Shown: one piece after another, positions 42,962 through 52,358 of the stretch | How the letters are laid out: each line of letters begins with the position of its first letter | How positions within the stretch are numbered: the stretch's first letter is position 1 | Source of the DNA: Roseivirga sp. | Lineage (GTDB): Bacteria; Bacteroidota; Bacteroidia; Cytophagales; Cyclobacteriaceae | Direction of reading: 5' to 3' | Assembly: GCA_018402485.1 (NCBI GenBank) | Contig: JAGYIY010000001.1 | Location: 342,001 to 406,000 of the forward strand | Length of the DNA stretch: 64,000 bases | The notes under the pieces: model-generated | The model's database searches: none | Told to the model about the DNA's origin: nothing | Seen by the model: only the letters and a program-made list of their open reading frames with translations | Translations under genes and position numbers: made by a program

Positions 42962-43609
42962 CTAAAGGTATAAGTCGGTTTGCATTTCCTCAATCAGCCA
43001 AAAAGGCTTCTGATTACTTTCAATGCTTACCTTGCCTGATACTGCTGAGGTCAGTTCGAAGGGCTCTAAATAACTTTCATTTTCCAGGTTTTGATAAAAA
43101 CCTTCGGTCCGAAAAAAAGTGGGTTCAACCATGGGATGTACACCAAAAACAGCACCGGGTGTTACCCATTTCTGAAAAATGCCTTGCTGTACATACACCC
43201 ACTTCTGATTGTTGTAGAAAAGAACAGATTGGCAAACAGTAGCATATGCTTTCACCAGGTCTAGGACGGAGCTTTGAAAAACATCGGCCACCACATGTAC
43301 CGCTTTTCTGTCCATGTCTTGCAGGTACAGATACGCAGCCGACAGCAGGTCTTTTTGATCAAAGAGTAACAGTTGTACAGGCGATTGATGTTTTAATTTT
43401 GCTTTCAGTTCAGCAGCTTCTGAAGGCTGCGCCAGTACCACATCCATTTTTATTCCCCATTGAAGCACTTCATCCAGTGCAGGGCGGGTCACCATTACGG
43501 TAGGACTCCACTCCAAAAGTAATTCCACATATTTCCAATCCAGTGCCTTGGCATCATCAATCAACAAGGCAGGTTCTTGATCGTCTCGTACAATGTGGTG
43601 AGAGGACAT
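42962..43609 (-). CDS. Thiamine pyrophosphokinase-like protein
   Basis: A 215-residue protein whose N-terminus (MSSHHIVRDDQEPALLI, then EWSPTVMVTRPALDEVL and WGIKMDVVLA) resembles thiamine pyrophosphokinases of Cytophagales. The usual catalytic GDxDS motif after VVL is replaced by AQPSEAAE, so catalysis is doubtful. Located 6 bases after the ROK kinase gene, and near a TPP-controlled receptor and a PnuC-type transporter. Confidence 0.5.
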   Translation of the reverse strand: MSSHHIVRDDQEPALLIDDAKALDWKYVELLLEWSPTVMVTRPALDEVLQWGIKMDVVLAQPSEAAELKAKLKHQSPVQLLLFDQKDLLSAAYLYLQDMDRKAVHVVADVFQSSVLDLVKAYATVCQSVLFYNNQKWVYVQQGIFQKWVTPGAVFGVHPMVEPTFFRTEGFYQNLENESYLEPFELTSAVSGKVSIESNQKPFWLIEEMQTDLYL

Positions 43610-43615
43610 AGCGGC

Positions 43616-44614
43616 TTAAACGGCCTTGGACTGTTGCGGTATGACCAGGCCTTCTGTTTTTACAATTTCACTCCAAACTAAAGCACTAGCCCCCAGAATG
43701 GCAGCATTTTTATCCATTAATTCTGATAAACGAATTTCGATTTTGCCCTTGTAACCCGGATAGAGGTATTCGTTGAAAGATTTTTTTGTGGCTTCAATCA
43801 AGATATCTCCCGCCTTTGCCAAACCACCAAAAAGAAAGATGGCCTGTGGGCTGGTAACCGCTGCTGCATCGGCCAATTTAAGTCCTAAAATGTCGGAAGT
43901 ATATTCATAAGCTTCCAAGGCAATCGGGTCTCCTTGCAAGGCCATTTCTGTAATCTTTTTAGAAGTCAGCGACTCATAGGTGTAACTGCGCAAGGGTGTC
44001 TCAACGTTGTTGGTGGCCAATAGCTTAAAAACTGTCCGCTTAATGCCCGAGGCCGAAGCGTAGGTTTCTAAACAACCCCTTTTCCCGCAATTGCACTCTC
44101 GCCCATCAGGGTACACGTTGGTATGGCCTAGTTCACCGGCCAATCCATCATGTCCGTAAATCAGTTTGCCGCGGGTCACCAAACCGGAACCTAAGCCGGT
44201 TCCCAAAGTAACCACAATGAAGTCGTTCATGTCTTTGGCACCTCCAAATACTTTTTCCCCGATGGCGGCTGCATTGGCATCGTTGGTAAGCACCATGGGT
44301 AAATCAAAATATTCCTTGAGCATGTCGATAAAAGGCACAATACCTTTCCAATGCAAATTCGGGGCATGCTCAATGGTTCCTTTGTAGTAATTCCCATTGG
44401 GAGCGCCTATGCCTATGCCCAAAATATCAATGGGCTCCTTGATGTTTTTCAGGTTGGCCTTAATGGCACCACAAAGGGCATCCAAAAAAGGTTTTATTTC
44501 TCTGTGGGTATAGGTGGGAATAGACCCCTCCATCAGAACATTTCCTTCCACATCGCTGAGGCCAAACTTTGTGAAAGTTCCCCCAATATCAATTCCTAGT
44601 GCTGTTTCTAACAT
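43616..44614 (-). CDS. ROK family sugar kinase, glucokinase-like
   Basis: A 332-residue kinase. ATP site GIDIGGTFTKFGL, sugar site LTNDANAAAIGE, zinc motif CNCGKRGCLE and the GTGLGSGLV turn are all present. ATG 44614 (MLETALGIDIGG) is preferred to the frame start at 44671. It fits a glucokinase downstream of the maltose module's action, but substrate cannot be settled from sequence. Confidence 0.88.
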   Translation of the reverse strand: MLETALGIDIGGTFTKFGLSDVEGNVLMEGSIPTYTHREIKPFLDALCGAIKANLKNIKEPIDILGIGIGAPNGNYYKGTIEHAPNLHWKGIVPFIDMLKEYFDLPMVLTNDANAAAIGEKVFGGAKDMNDFIVVTLGTGLGSGLVTRGKLIYGHDGLAGELGHTNVYPDGRECNCGKRGCLETYASASGIKRTVFKLLATNNVETPLRSYTYESLTSKKITEMALQGDPIALEAYEYTSDILGLKLADAAAVTSPQAIFLFGGLAKAGDILIEATKKSFNEYLYPGYKGKIEIRLSELMDKNAAILGASALVWSEIVKTEGLVIPQQSKAV

Positions 44615-44778
44615 CTGTTGCTCCAAAAAATTCGGCTGGTCATCAACCCATTGCTTGCTATATGCACGCACAATTATGCCTCACCGAGATAAATGATTGA
44701 ACAATTTGCTTATATGTGGGGAAAGGCTGATACTTTGTGAGCAATTTTTATGTAAACGATTGCACGAAATACCAAAAA

Positions 44779-44801
44779 CAAGCCCGGCATTACCGGGCTT
44801 G
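44779..44801 (-). terminator. Intrinsic terminator of the TonB receptor gene
   Basis: CAAGCCCGG (44779-44787), five-base loop, CCGGGCTTG (44793-44801). On the minus strand TTTTTGG follows, so it ends the receptor transcript and separates it from the ROK gene. Confidence 0.82.
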
Positions 44802-44813
44802 TCCAGTATGTTT

Positions 44814-47270
44814 TTAAAATTCCAGTCCCAAAGACAGTAAGAAATTGGTACCTGCTTGTGGATATAAATAGTTTTCACGAACCTCGAAGTCAGCCCCACC
44901 AAAGTATCCAAAGGTGTATCCATTCGAAGCATATTGCTCATTGAGGACATTGTTCACCAACAAGCTCAGGTTGATTTTCTTAATTCCCTTGGGTGAAAAA
45001 CCATAATTGAAACGAATGTCATTCACAAAGAAAGCATCGATTTTACGGTTCTCATTCGAAGTATTATCTAAAAACTGGTCGCCTACATATTTTGACAGCC
45101 AAGTTACTTCAAAACCAAAAAATGGCTTGAAAGTCAACTGGCTTCCTGCCACAATATTGGGCGAAAAACTGATATCGGTATCCTCAAAAGTGGTGCGCAC
45201 CTCGTTGAACTCAGTAAAATCAGCTCCATAATCGAAGATTACTTCTTCAAAAGACTGAATTTTATTTCGGCTTAAGGCTACGTTGGCTCCCCATTCAAAT
45301 TGTGAGCTGATTTTCCATCCGCCATTCAACTCAATGCCCATGCGGTAGCTATCTGGTACGTTAGTACGGATACCGGCACCCACATCGTTGACCTCACCCG
45401 TTAACACCAATTGATTGGTATAATCCATCCAATAATAGTTGGCTTCGAAAAAATAGTTATTCGTTTGCGTTTTGAAGCCTACTTCCAGGTTGTACAATTC
45501 CTCGTGTACAGGTTGTTGGCCTTGAGGCGCATCGATGATATCTGAGCGGTTAGGTTCTTTGTTTCCCACAGCAAAACTGCCATAAAAATTACTTTGAGCA
45601 TTCAACTGATAAGTCAAACCTACTTTGGGGTTGAAGAAATTGAAATTCAAATCGAAATCAATGGGTCTTAAATCATTGTCAATGCCCAAGCCGGTATAAT
45701 CTACCTTGCGAAACTGTACATCGCCAAAGAGAGAAAGTCTTTCTCCCCATTGGTAGTTCACCTTCAAATAGCTGTTGAAGTCTATTTTTTCGGAATTGCT
45801 TTCATAGAAGCGTTCTCCAAGATCGATATCTCCTGCAAATTGCGACCATATGACTTCTCCAAAGTGCAAGCCCTCATAGCGATTGTATGCGCCACCAAAG
45901 GTAATATCAGCATTCCCTGATGTGTAATTGACATCGTACGTGAAGCCATAAAAATCATTGTCAAGCCAACGCCTTCTGATCAGGTCGGTGGAAGAAATGG
46001 TCTCGCTCCCGATTTGCACATCATCGAAACCATAATTGTCTAAGTCCTCATCATCTCTGAACTCCTCGAAAAAGCCAGAGCCCTTTGTGTAATGCAAAGC
46101 AGTATTCAAAGCAAGCTTATTGTTTACATCATGCCCCAAAAGCAATTGATAATGATCTTGCCCGTAATCATCCACCTGATTTTCGTACAGGTAATAGTTG
46201 AAGGTACGGCCTGAGTTTCTCAGGTTTTCGGCTTGTTCGGGGGTATACCCATTGTTGGCAATTACGGCTTCTATGCCTTCCGCATCGTTCTTTAGCTTTG
46301 CCTCCGGTGTTCCCCACCAACTTTGGTAGGTGCGCTCATCGCCACTGAAAGTAATGAATTGCAAACTGGTTTTCTTCCCAAAATAACCTCCGGACAAATA
46401 GTAGGAGGTCAAATCGGAGGTAGCTCTGTCGATATAGCCATCGGAGCTGATTTGAGAAAGCCTTCCTTCAAAAGCCCAGCGGTCATTCAACAACCCTGTA
46501 CTGTAAATGGCATTGTATTTTTGGGTGTTGTAGGAACCCAATGTGGTATTGATTTCTCCTTTGGGTTCCATGCTGATGCCATCTGTTAAAATATTAACGG
46601 AAGCACCAAAAGCACCAGCACCATTGGTAGAGGTGCCTACACCTCGCTGTACCTGAATAGAGCCGCTAGAAGAGGCAAAATCGGGCATATTTACCCAAAA
46701 AACACCTTGTGATTCTGAGTCGTTGACGGGAATCCCGTTGATGGTAACATTGATGCGTGTGGGATCACTTCCTCGGATACGAATGCCCGTATAACCTATG
46801 CCCGCTCCGGCATCGGAAGTCACCACGGTTGAGGGCGTCCAATTCAGCAAAAAGGGCAAATCCTGACCCAAATTCTGCTTTTCTATGGAGGCTTTATCTA
46901 CATTGACAAAAGTAGTGGGTGTTTTCTCCGTAGCACGTGTTCCGGTTATAATCACATCTTTTAAGGCAGTTGCAGAGGGTTTAAGGCTAAAATTCAAACT
47001 TCTGTTACCTTGTAATTCAATGGATTTTTCTGTGGTTTCGAAACCGATACTTCGAACGACAAGGTCGTAACTCCCTGACGCTAAGTTTTCCCACTTATAC
47101 TCCCCGTTGGCATTCGTTACTACACCACGGTTACTCTTAGCAAGCAAAACGGTAGCTCCTACCACCGGTTCGCCATTTTTGGCATTTGTTACGCTGCCGC
47201 TCAATGTATGCTGCGCATAAACAACATACGGCATCAGCACTAGGGCTGATAACATCATTAACCTTTTCAT
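44814..47270 (-). CDS. TonB-dependent receptor, thiamine-type by riboswitch
   Basis: An 818-residue outer-membrane receptor. It has a signal peptide (LVLMPYVVYAQ), a carboxypeptidase-regulatory-like domain (about 22-105), a plug (about 115-230, with IRIRGSDPTRINVTINGIP) and a barrel to the end (FLLSLGLEF). A TPP riboswitch lies directly upstream, so it is most likely the outer-membrane thiamine receptor known as OMRthi in Bacteroidota. The substrate is inferred from regulation. Confidence 0.9.
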   Translation of the reverse strand: MKRLMMLSALVLMPYVVYAQHTLSGSVTNAKNGEPVVGATVLLAKSNRGVVTNANGEYKWENLASGSYDLVVRSIGFETTEKSIELQGNRSLNFSLKPSATALKDVIITGTRATEKTPTTFVNVDKASIEKQNLGQDLPFLLNWTPSTVVTSDAGAGIGYTGIRIRGSDPTRINVTINGIPVNDSESQGVFWVNMPDFASSSGSIQVQRGVGTSTNGAGAFGASVNILTDGISMEPKGEINTTLGSYNTQKYNAIYSTGLLNDRWAFEGRLSQISSDGYIDRATSDLTSYYLSGGYFGKKTSLQFITFSGDERTYQSWWGTPEAKLKNDAEGIEAVIANNGYTPEQAENLRNSGRTFNYYLYENQVDDYGQDHYQLLLGHDVNNKLALNTALHYTKGSGFFEEFRDDEDLDNYGFDDVQIGSETISSTDLIRRRWLDNDFYGFTYDVNYTSGNADITFGGAYNRYEGLHFGEVIWSQFAGDIDLGERFYESNSEKIDFNSYLKVNYQWGERLSLFGDVQFRKVDYTGLGIDNDLRPIDFDLNFNFFNPKVGLTYQLNAQSNFYGSFAVGNKEPNRSDIIDAPQGQQPVHEELYNLEVGFKTQTNNYFFEANYYWMDYTNQLVLTGEVNDVGAGIRTNVPDSYRMGIELNGGWKISSQFEWGANVALSRNKIQSFEEVIFDYGADFTEFNEVRTTFEDTDISFSPNIVAGSQLTFKPFFGFEVTWLSKYVGDQFLDNTSNENRKIDAFFVNDIRFNYGFSPKGIKKINLSLLVNNVLNEQYASNGYTFGYFGGADFEVRENYLYPQAGTNFLLSLGLEF

Positions 47271-47329
47271 GAATTTAATTTTAATGGTTCAACATAGACG
47301 GCTAGGGGAGCCGACCTAACTTGTTAGAC

Positions 47330-47428
47330 CACCACTTTTCCCTGCGGCAGCATTATCTGCTTCAGGTTCAATGGGTATAATCTCAGCCCTTTTTTACACT
47401 CGCCTGAGCGAATGAGAGCACCCCTTAT
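47330..47428 (-). promoter_or_regulatory. TPP riboswitch (THI element)
   Basis: On the minus strand the order is GGGGTGC, variable arm, GGGCTGAGAT, ATACCC, GAACCTGA, AGATAATGC, GCCGCAGGGAA: all conserved blocks of the thiamine pyrophosphate aptamer. After it come a CTAAC/GTTAG pair and CGGCT/AGCCG hairpin before the receptor ATG, about 60 bases on. These could form the expression platform. It should turn the receptor off when TPP is plentiful. Confidence 0.93.
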
Positions 47429-47464
47429 TAATAATGCAAAGCTAAGAAAGGATTGTTGGATATG

Positions 47465-47974
47465 CTAAAGGAGATCGTTGATCTTTGCGATGGCTTGTCT
47501 CAGTCTTTCTTCATGTGTTCCACTCACAATGCTAAAAGCGCAGCCGGATGCCTTCATTTCATTGAGGTAAATATCGAATAACTTATCTCTTTGATCAGGA
47601 TTTTCTCTCAGAGGATCTTCCTCGTAGGGAATGTGATGGTCTGTCAACAGATAAAAATCTGCTCGATGAAATTGTAACTGGGTTAAGATGTAGGGATCGC
47701 ATTGGCCGTATTTGAATTCACTCCACACCTTTATGACGTATAAATCGGTATCCAAAAACAAAAGCTTCTCCGCTGACTGAGCGATCTTTTCTTCTAGTGC
47801 CAATTGCCCGATGGCCATGGTAGATAAATCTTTTTGTAGGTATGGTCTGTCAAGTGTGTTGAGGTATTGACGGGCATACTCCGGCACGCAAGCTGTTTTA
47901 AAATGTGCTGCCAATGCCTCAGCTAAAGTAGTTTTACCCGTGCTTTCCGGACCTATGACGGCAACTTTCAACAT
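47465..47974 (-). CDS. NadR-type nucleoside kinase (AAA ATPase)
   Basis: A 169-residue P-loop kinase (VIGPESTGKTTLAEAL) resembling the ribosylnicotinamide kinase domain of NadR, including EYARQYL and the DTDLYVIKVW stretch. ATG 47974 overlaps the transporter stop by 7 bases. Next to a PnuC-type transporter it could trap nicotinamide riboside or, in a thiamine context, thiamine; I cannot decide between them. Confidence 0.8.
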   Translation of the reverse strand: MLKVAVIGPESTGKTTLAEALAAHFKTACVPEYARQYLNTLDRPYLQKDLSTMAIGQLALEEKIAQSAEKLLFLDTDLYVIKVWSEFKYGQCDPYILTQLQFHRADFYLLTDHHIPYEEDPLRENPDQRDKLFDIYLNEMKASGCAFSIVSGTHEERLRQAIAKINDLL

Positions 47975-48606
47975 GCGGTCGTTTTTAGATTTTTCTTCCA
48001 GGCCAAGTAGCCTAAAAAGGCCAAAACAATGTAAACCAAATAAAGGGTGGTGTAAAAATAAAGCTCCTTGTAGCAATAAATTCCGGTAGCCAAAACATCT
48101 ACTGCAAGCCAGTAGTACCAGTTTTCTATTTTTTTCCGAGCTGTTAAGTACATGCCTGTAACACTTAAAATAGATGTGGTGCTATCCCAGTAGGGCAAAC
48201 TCGCTGGCGAAGCGCCTTCAAACCATTGGGGTATGCCCAACAGCAATTGTGCGAAAATAAAAATTCCCAAAACCGTTATGCCAAAGACTTTAAAGTTCTT
48301 CGCGATGGTCATTCGAGTGACTTGGACGGACTCCTCCGGTTGCTTTTTGCCTTTCACCCAAAACCACCAACCGTAAATGTTTAAAATCAAAAAGAATACG
48401 TGGAGCAGGAAATCGCCATACAATTGAGCCTCCCAGAACACCACAAAAGAGACCAGTACGTAAGCAATGCCAAAAGGCCAGGTAAGTATGTTTTCTTTGA
48501 TCAAAAAAATCACTGCGAGTAAACCGGTAATTAAACCCGTTAGCTCCCAAAAATTGATTTGAACGGCATAATCGACAATGGCTTGCCAAAAGGCGTTGAG
48601 CTCCAT
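47968..48606 (-). CDS. PnuC/PnuT family vitamin transporter
   Basis: A 212-residue membrane protein of the PnuC family with about 7 helices: ILTWPFGIAYVLVSFVVFWE, then NIYGWWFWVKGKK and YYWLAVDVLATGIYCYK. PnuC moves nicotinamide riboside; PnuT members move thiamine. The nearby TPP-controlled receptor favours thiamine, while the attached NadR-like kinase would fit either. No riboswitch is visible directly before this gene. Confidence 0.85.
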   Translation of the reverse strand: MELNAFWQAIVDYAVQINFWELTGLITGLLAVIFLIKENILTWPFGIAYVLVSFVVFWEAQLYGDFLLHVFFLILNIYGWWFWVKGKKQPEESVQVTRMTIAKNFKVFGITVLGIFIFAQLLLGIPQWFEGASPASLPYWDSTTSILSVTGMYLTARKKIENWYYWLAVDVLATGIYCYKELYFYTTLYLVYIVLAFLGYLAWKKNLKTTAC

Positions 48607-48655
48607 ACGGGCAAAGATAGAATTAATTGATATATTTCGAAGTTAGCAAACAGCC

Positions 48656-49183
48656 ATGGAAATGTATAAAGCCATCCTGATATTGACCATCTTACTCGTA
48701 GCTTTCCCCCTGATGATGAGCGGACAAGAAAAATCCGTAAATGTGGAAACAGAAAGCGTTTCGCCTTATGTCGATAAAATTCTCAACGGCCCCATCACTT
48801 TAGAAGGCCTACGCGAAATGCCTTATAAAGTCTGGTTTGTCAAGAACTTCAAAACCTATTTGCCCGATACGGAAACGCTCAAGGAAATTCCGCAAGCGCA
48901 ACTGAAAAATGTTAAAATATTAGCTTTTATGGGCACCTGGTGTCACGACAGCAACCGGGAAATTCCACGCTTGGTGAAAGTTTGTGAGGCACTAGGTATA
49001 TCGGAACGACTGGAATTATATGCAGTAGATGTAGATAAAACCAGCCGTTTGGCTAAAGAAAAGGATTGGAATTTAAAAAGAACACCAACCATCATTGTGC
49101 TGCGCAATGGGGAAGAATTAGGGAGGATTTTAGAAGAACCCGAAGTATCTTTCGAGCATTCTTTAGCCTTAATCCTGAAATAA
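48656..49183 (+). CDS. Thioredoxin-fold protein with a single active-site Cys
   Basis: A 175-residue exported protein (signal peptide ILILTILLVAFPLMMSGQ). The thioredoxin fold shows FMGTWCHDSNREIPRL and the later cis-Pro segment KRTPTIIVL. The usual CxxC is CHDS, so the resolving Cys is missing; a dithiol oxidoreductase role is unlikely. It is 1 base before the aminotransferase gene, so these are co-transcribed. Confidence 0.78.
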   Translation: MEMYKAILILTILLVAFPLMMSGQEKSVNVETESVSPYVDKILNGPITLEGLREMPYKVWFVKNFKTYLPDTETLKEIPQAQLKNVKILAFMGTWCHDSNREIPRLVKVCEALGISERLELYAVDVDKTSRLAKEKDWNLKRTPTIIVLRNGEELGRILEEPEVSFEHSLALILK

Positions 49184-49184
49184 T

Positions 49185-50342
49185 ATGCTTTCCTGCCAAA
49201 AAGAATTGTTCAACCTTCCGGATGACACACACTATCTCAATTGTGCCTATATGTCTCCCATGCTTAAATCAGTAGCGCATGTGGGTAATGTAGCCATTCA
49301 TGGCAAGGATGACCCAACAACCATCAAGCCTGATGATTTTTTCCAAAACACCAAGCGGCTCAGGGAAGCATTTGCTACGCTTATTGGGGTTGAAGATGAG
49401 CGGCAATGTGCCATTGTTCCTTCCGTTTCCTATGGATTGGCCAATGTGGCTAAAAATTTGAAAGGGAGAAAAGGAGACAATATTGTTCTGGCTGGAGAAC
49501 AATTTCCCAGCAATGTATATGCCTGGATGGCCCTAGCTGAAGAACATCAACTTGAACTGCGACTTGTAGAACCACCGGTCGAATTCAAAGACCGTGGACA
49601 AAAATGGAATGAGCGCATCTTAGACCAGATGGACGAGTACACCTGCCTGGTCAGTACAGGCCATGTGCATTGGGCAGATGGCACGCTTTTCGATTTAAAA
49701 GCCATTCGGAAACGCAGCCGAGAGGTAGATGCATTGATGGTGATTGATGGCACACAATCCATCGGAGCTTTGCCCTTCGATGTGGCCGATATTCAACCCG
49801 ATGCCGTAGTGGTGGCGGGTTACAAATGGCTGATGGGGCCTTATGCTTTGGGTGTAGCCTATTATGGACCAAGGCTAGCCGATGGGCAGCCCATTGAAAA
49901 CAACTGGATGAATCGGCTGAACAGTGAAAACTTTGGAGGATTGGTGAATTATCAAACAGCTTACCAAGATGGGGCTATCCGATATGAAATGGGAGAAAGC
50001 GCAAACTTCATTCTGAGCCCCATGCTAACGCACGCCATTGAGCAAGTACAAGCTTGGGGGCCCCAAAACATTCAGCAATACTGTGCAGACCTTAGCCTTC
50101 CTTTTATTCCGCAATTACAAGCTATGGGGTTTCAAATTGAGCAAGATACCAGCCGAGCGCATCATTTATTCGGTTTACGCCTGCCAGAACATGCGTCGAT
50201 GGATGTTATTCAAGAGGCTTTGCGCGAACGTAAAATCTTTGTTTCTGTTCGTGGAAATTCCATTCGTGTGGCGCCTCATTTGTATAATGATAGGAAAGAT
50301 TTTGAGGCATTGGTAGATTGTTTTGGTAAAGTGATGAGGTAA
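49185..50342 (+). CDS. Class V aminotransferase-fold PLP enzyme
   Basis: A 385-residue PLP enzyme. The lysine Schiff-base region is VVAGYKWLMGPY, with the Asp that contacts the pyridine N in MVIDGTQSIGALP. Overall it resembles cysteine desulfurase/isopenicillin-epimerase-like class V proteins, but I find no Cys loop for desulfurase activity. Substrate unknown. Confidence 0.85.
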   Translation: MLSCQKELFNLPDDTHYLNCAYMSPMLKSVAHVGNVAIHGKDDPTTIKPDDFFQNTKRLREAFATLIGVEDERQCAIVPSVSYGLANVAKNLKGRKGDNIVLAGEQFPSNVYAWMALAEEHQLELRLVEPPVEFKDRGQKWNERILDQMDEYTCLVSTGHVHWADGTLFDLKAIRKRSREVDALMVIDGTQSIGALPFDVADIQPDAVVVAGYKWLMGPYALGVAYYGPRLADGQPIENNWMNRLNSENFGGLVNYQTAYQDGAIRYEMGESANFILSPMLTHAIEQVQAWGPQNIQQYCADLSLPFIPQLQAMGFQIEQDTSRAHHLFGLRLPEHASMDVIQEALRERKIFVSVRGNSIRVAPHLYNDRKDFEALVDCFGKVMR

Positions 50343-50460
50343 CAAAAGGCGAAATCATCTTTGCCCTCTGTCAGCCTGAGAATTTTCGGTTTCTGAATTC
50401 GGTGTTTCCGCTTTTTTTAAAGATTCATTCTCTGTACTTTTGTCTCGCAAATGAACCTAA

Positions 50461-51942
<1,482 letters not shown>

Positions 51943-52306
51943 CCTGCTGTAATTCAATTCTTGTAAAGGAGGAAAGGCCTAGGACTGGCTAGCTGATAGG
52001 TCCCTAAACCCCAATAAAAAGCGTTGGGAATTCTAAAAAAAGTGTGTCCTCATTTTACAGCAGCACCGGACACTTTTAAGGTAGGGTGCCGTTTGAACAC
52101 CTAGTGAAAAGATTTATGTCCACTTTGGGCATTGGGCTCCTCCGCATGCACGCTCTCTGTTGAAGACTGGTTATAAAGCTGAAGAAGGAGAAGCCTTGGC
52201 CCAGGGTGAAAATGATCTGGTGGAAAATCCTTCAGCCAGGGGGGTATTCCTCCCTGGTATCAAATGCCACAGTGGAGCAAACGAAACCGAATGATTTTTG
52301 CACATA
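51943..52306. other. Intergenic region between guaB and secDF
   Basis: About 365 bases without a supportable gene. The hairpin CCAGGG/CCCTGG near 52236-52257 is the only clear structure; it lacks a T-run. GTGTCC and GGACAC around 52046-52075 form another weak inverted pair. No promoter or RNA family was recognised. Confidence 0.5.
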
Positions 52307-52341
52307 AAAAAACCGGAGAGCCCATCGCCCACCGGTTTTTT
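52307..52341 (-). terminator. Intrinsic terminator of secDF
   Basis: AAAAAACCGG (52307-52316) and CCGGTTTTTT (52332-52341) with a 15-base loop; the T-run continues on the minus strand. It lies 18 bases after the secDF stop. Confidence 0.8.
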
Positions 52342-52358
52342 ATAAGTATTGAAACAGT

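Noticed and set aside
51943-52358. Possible small RNA between guaB and secDF
   Set aside because: Only weak hairpins were seen and no conserved family could be recognised.
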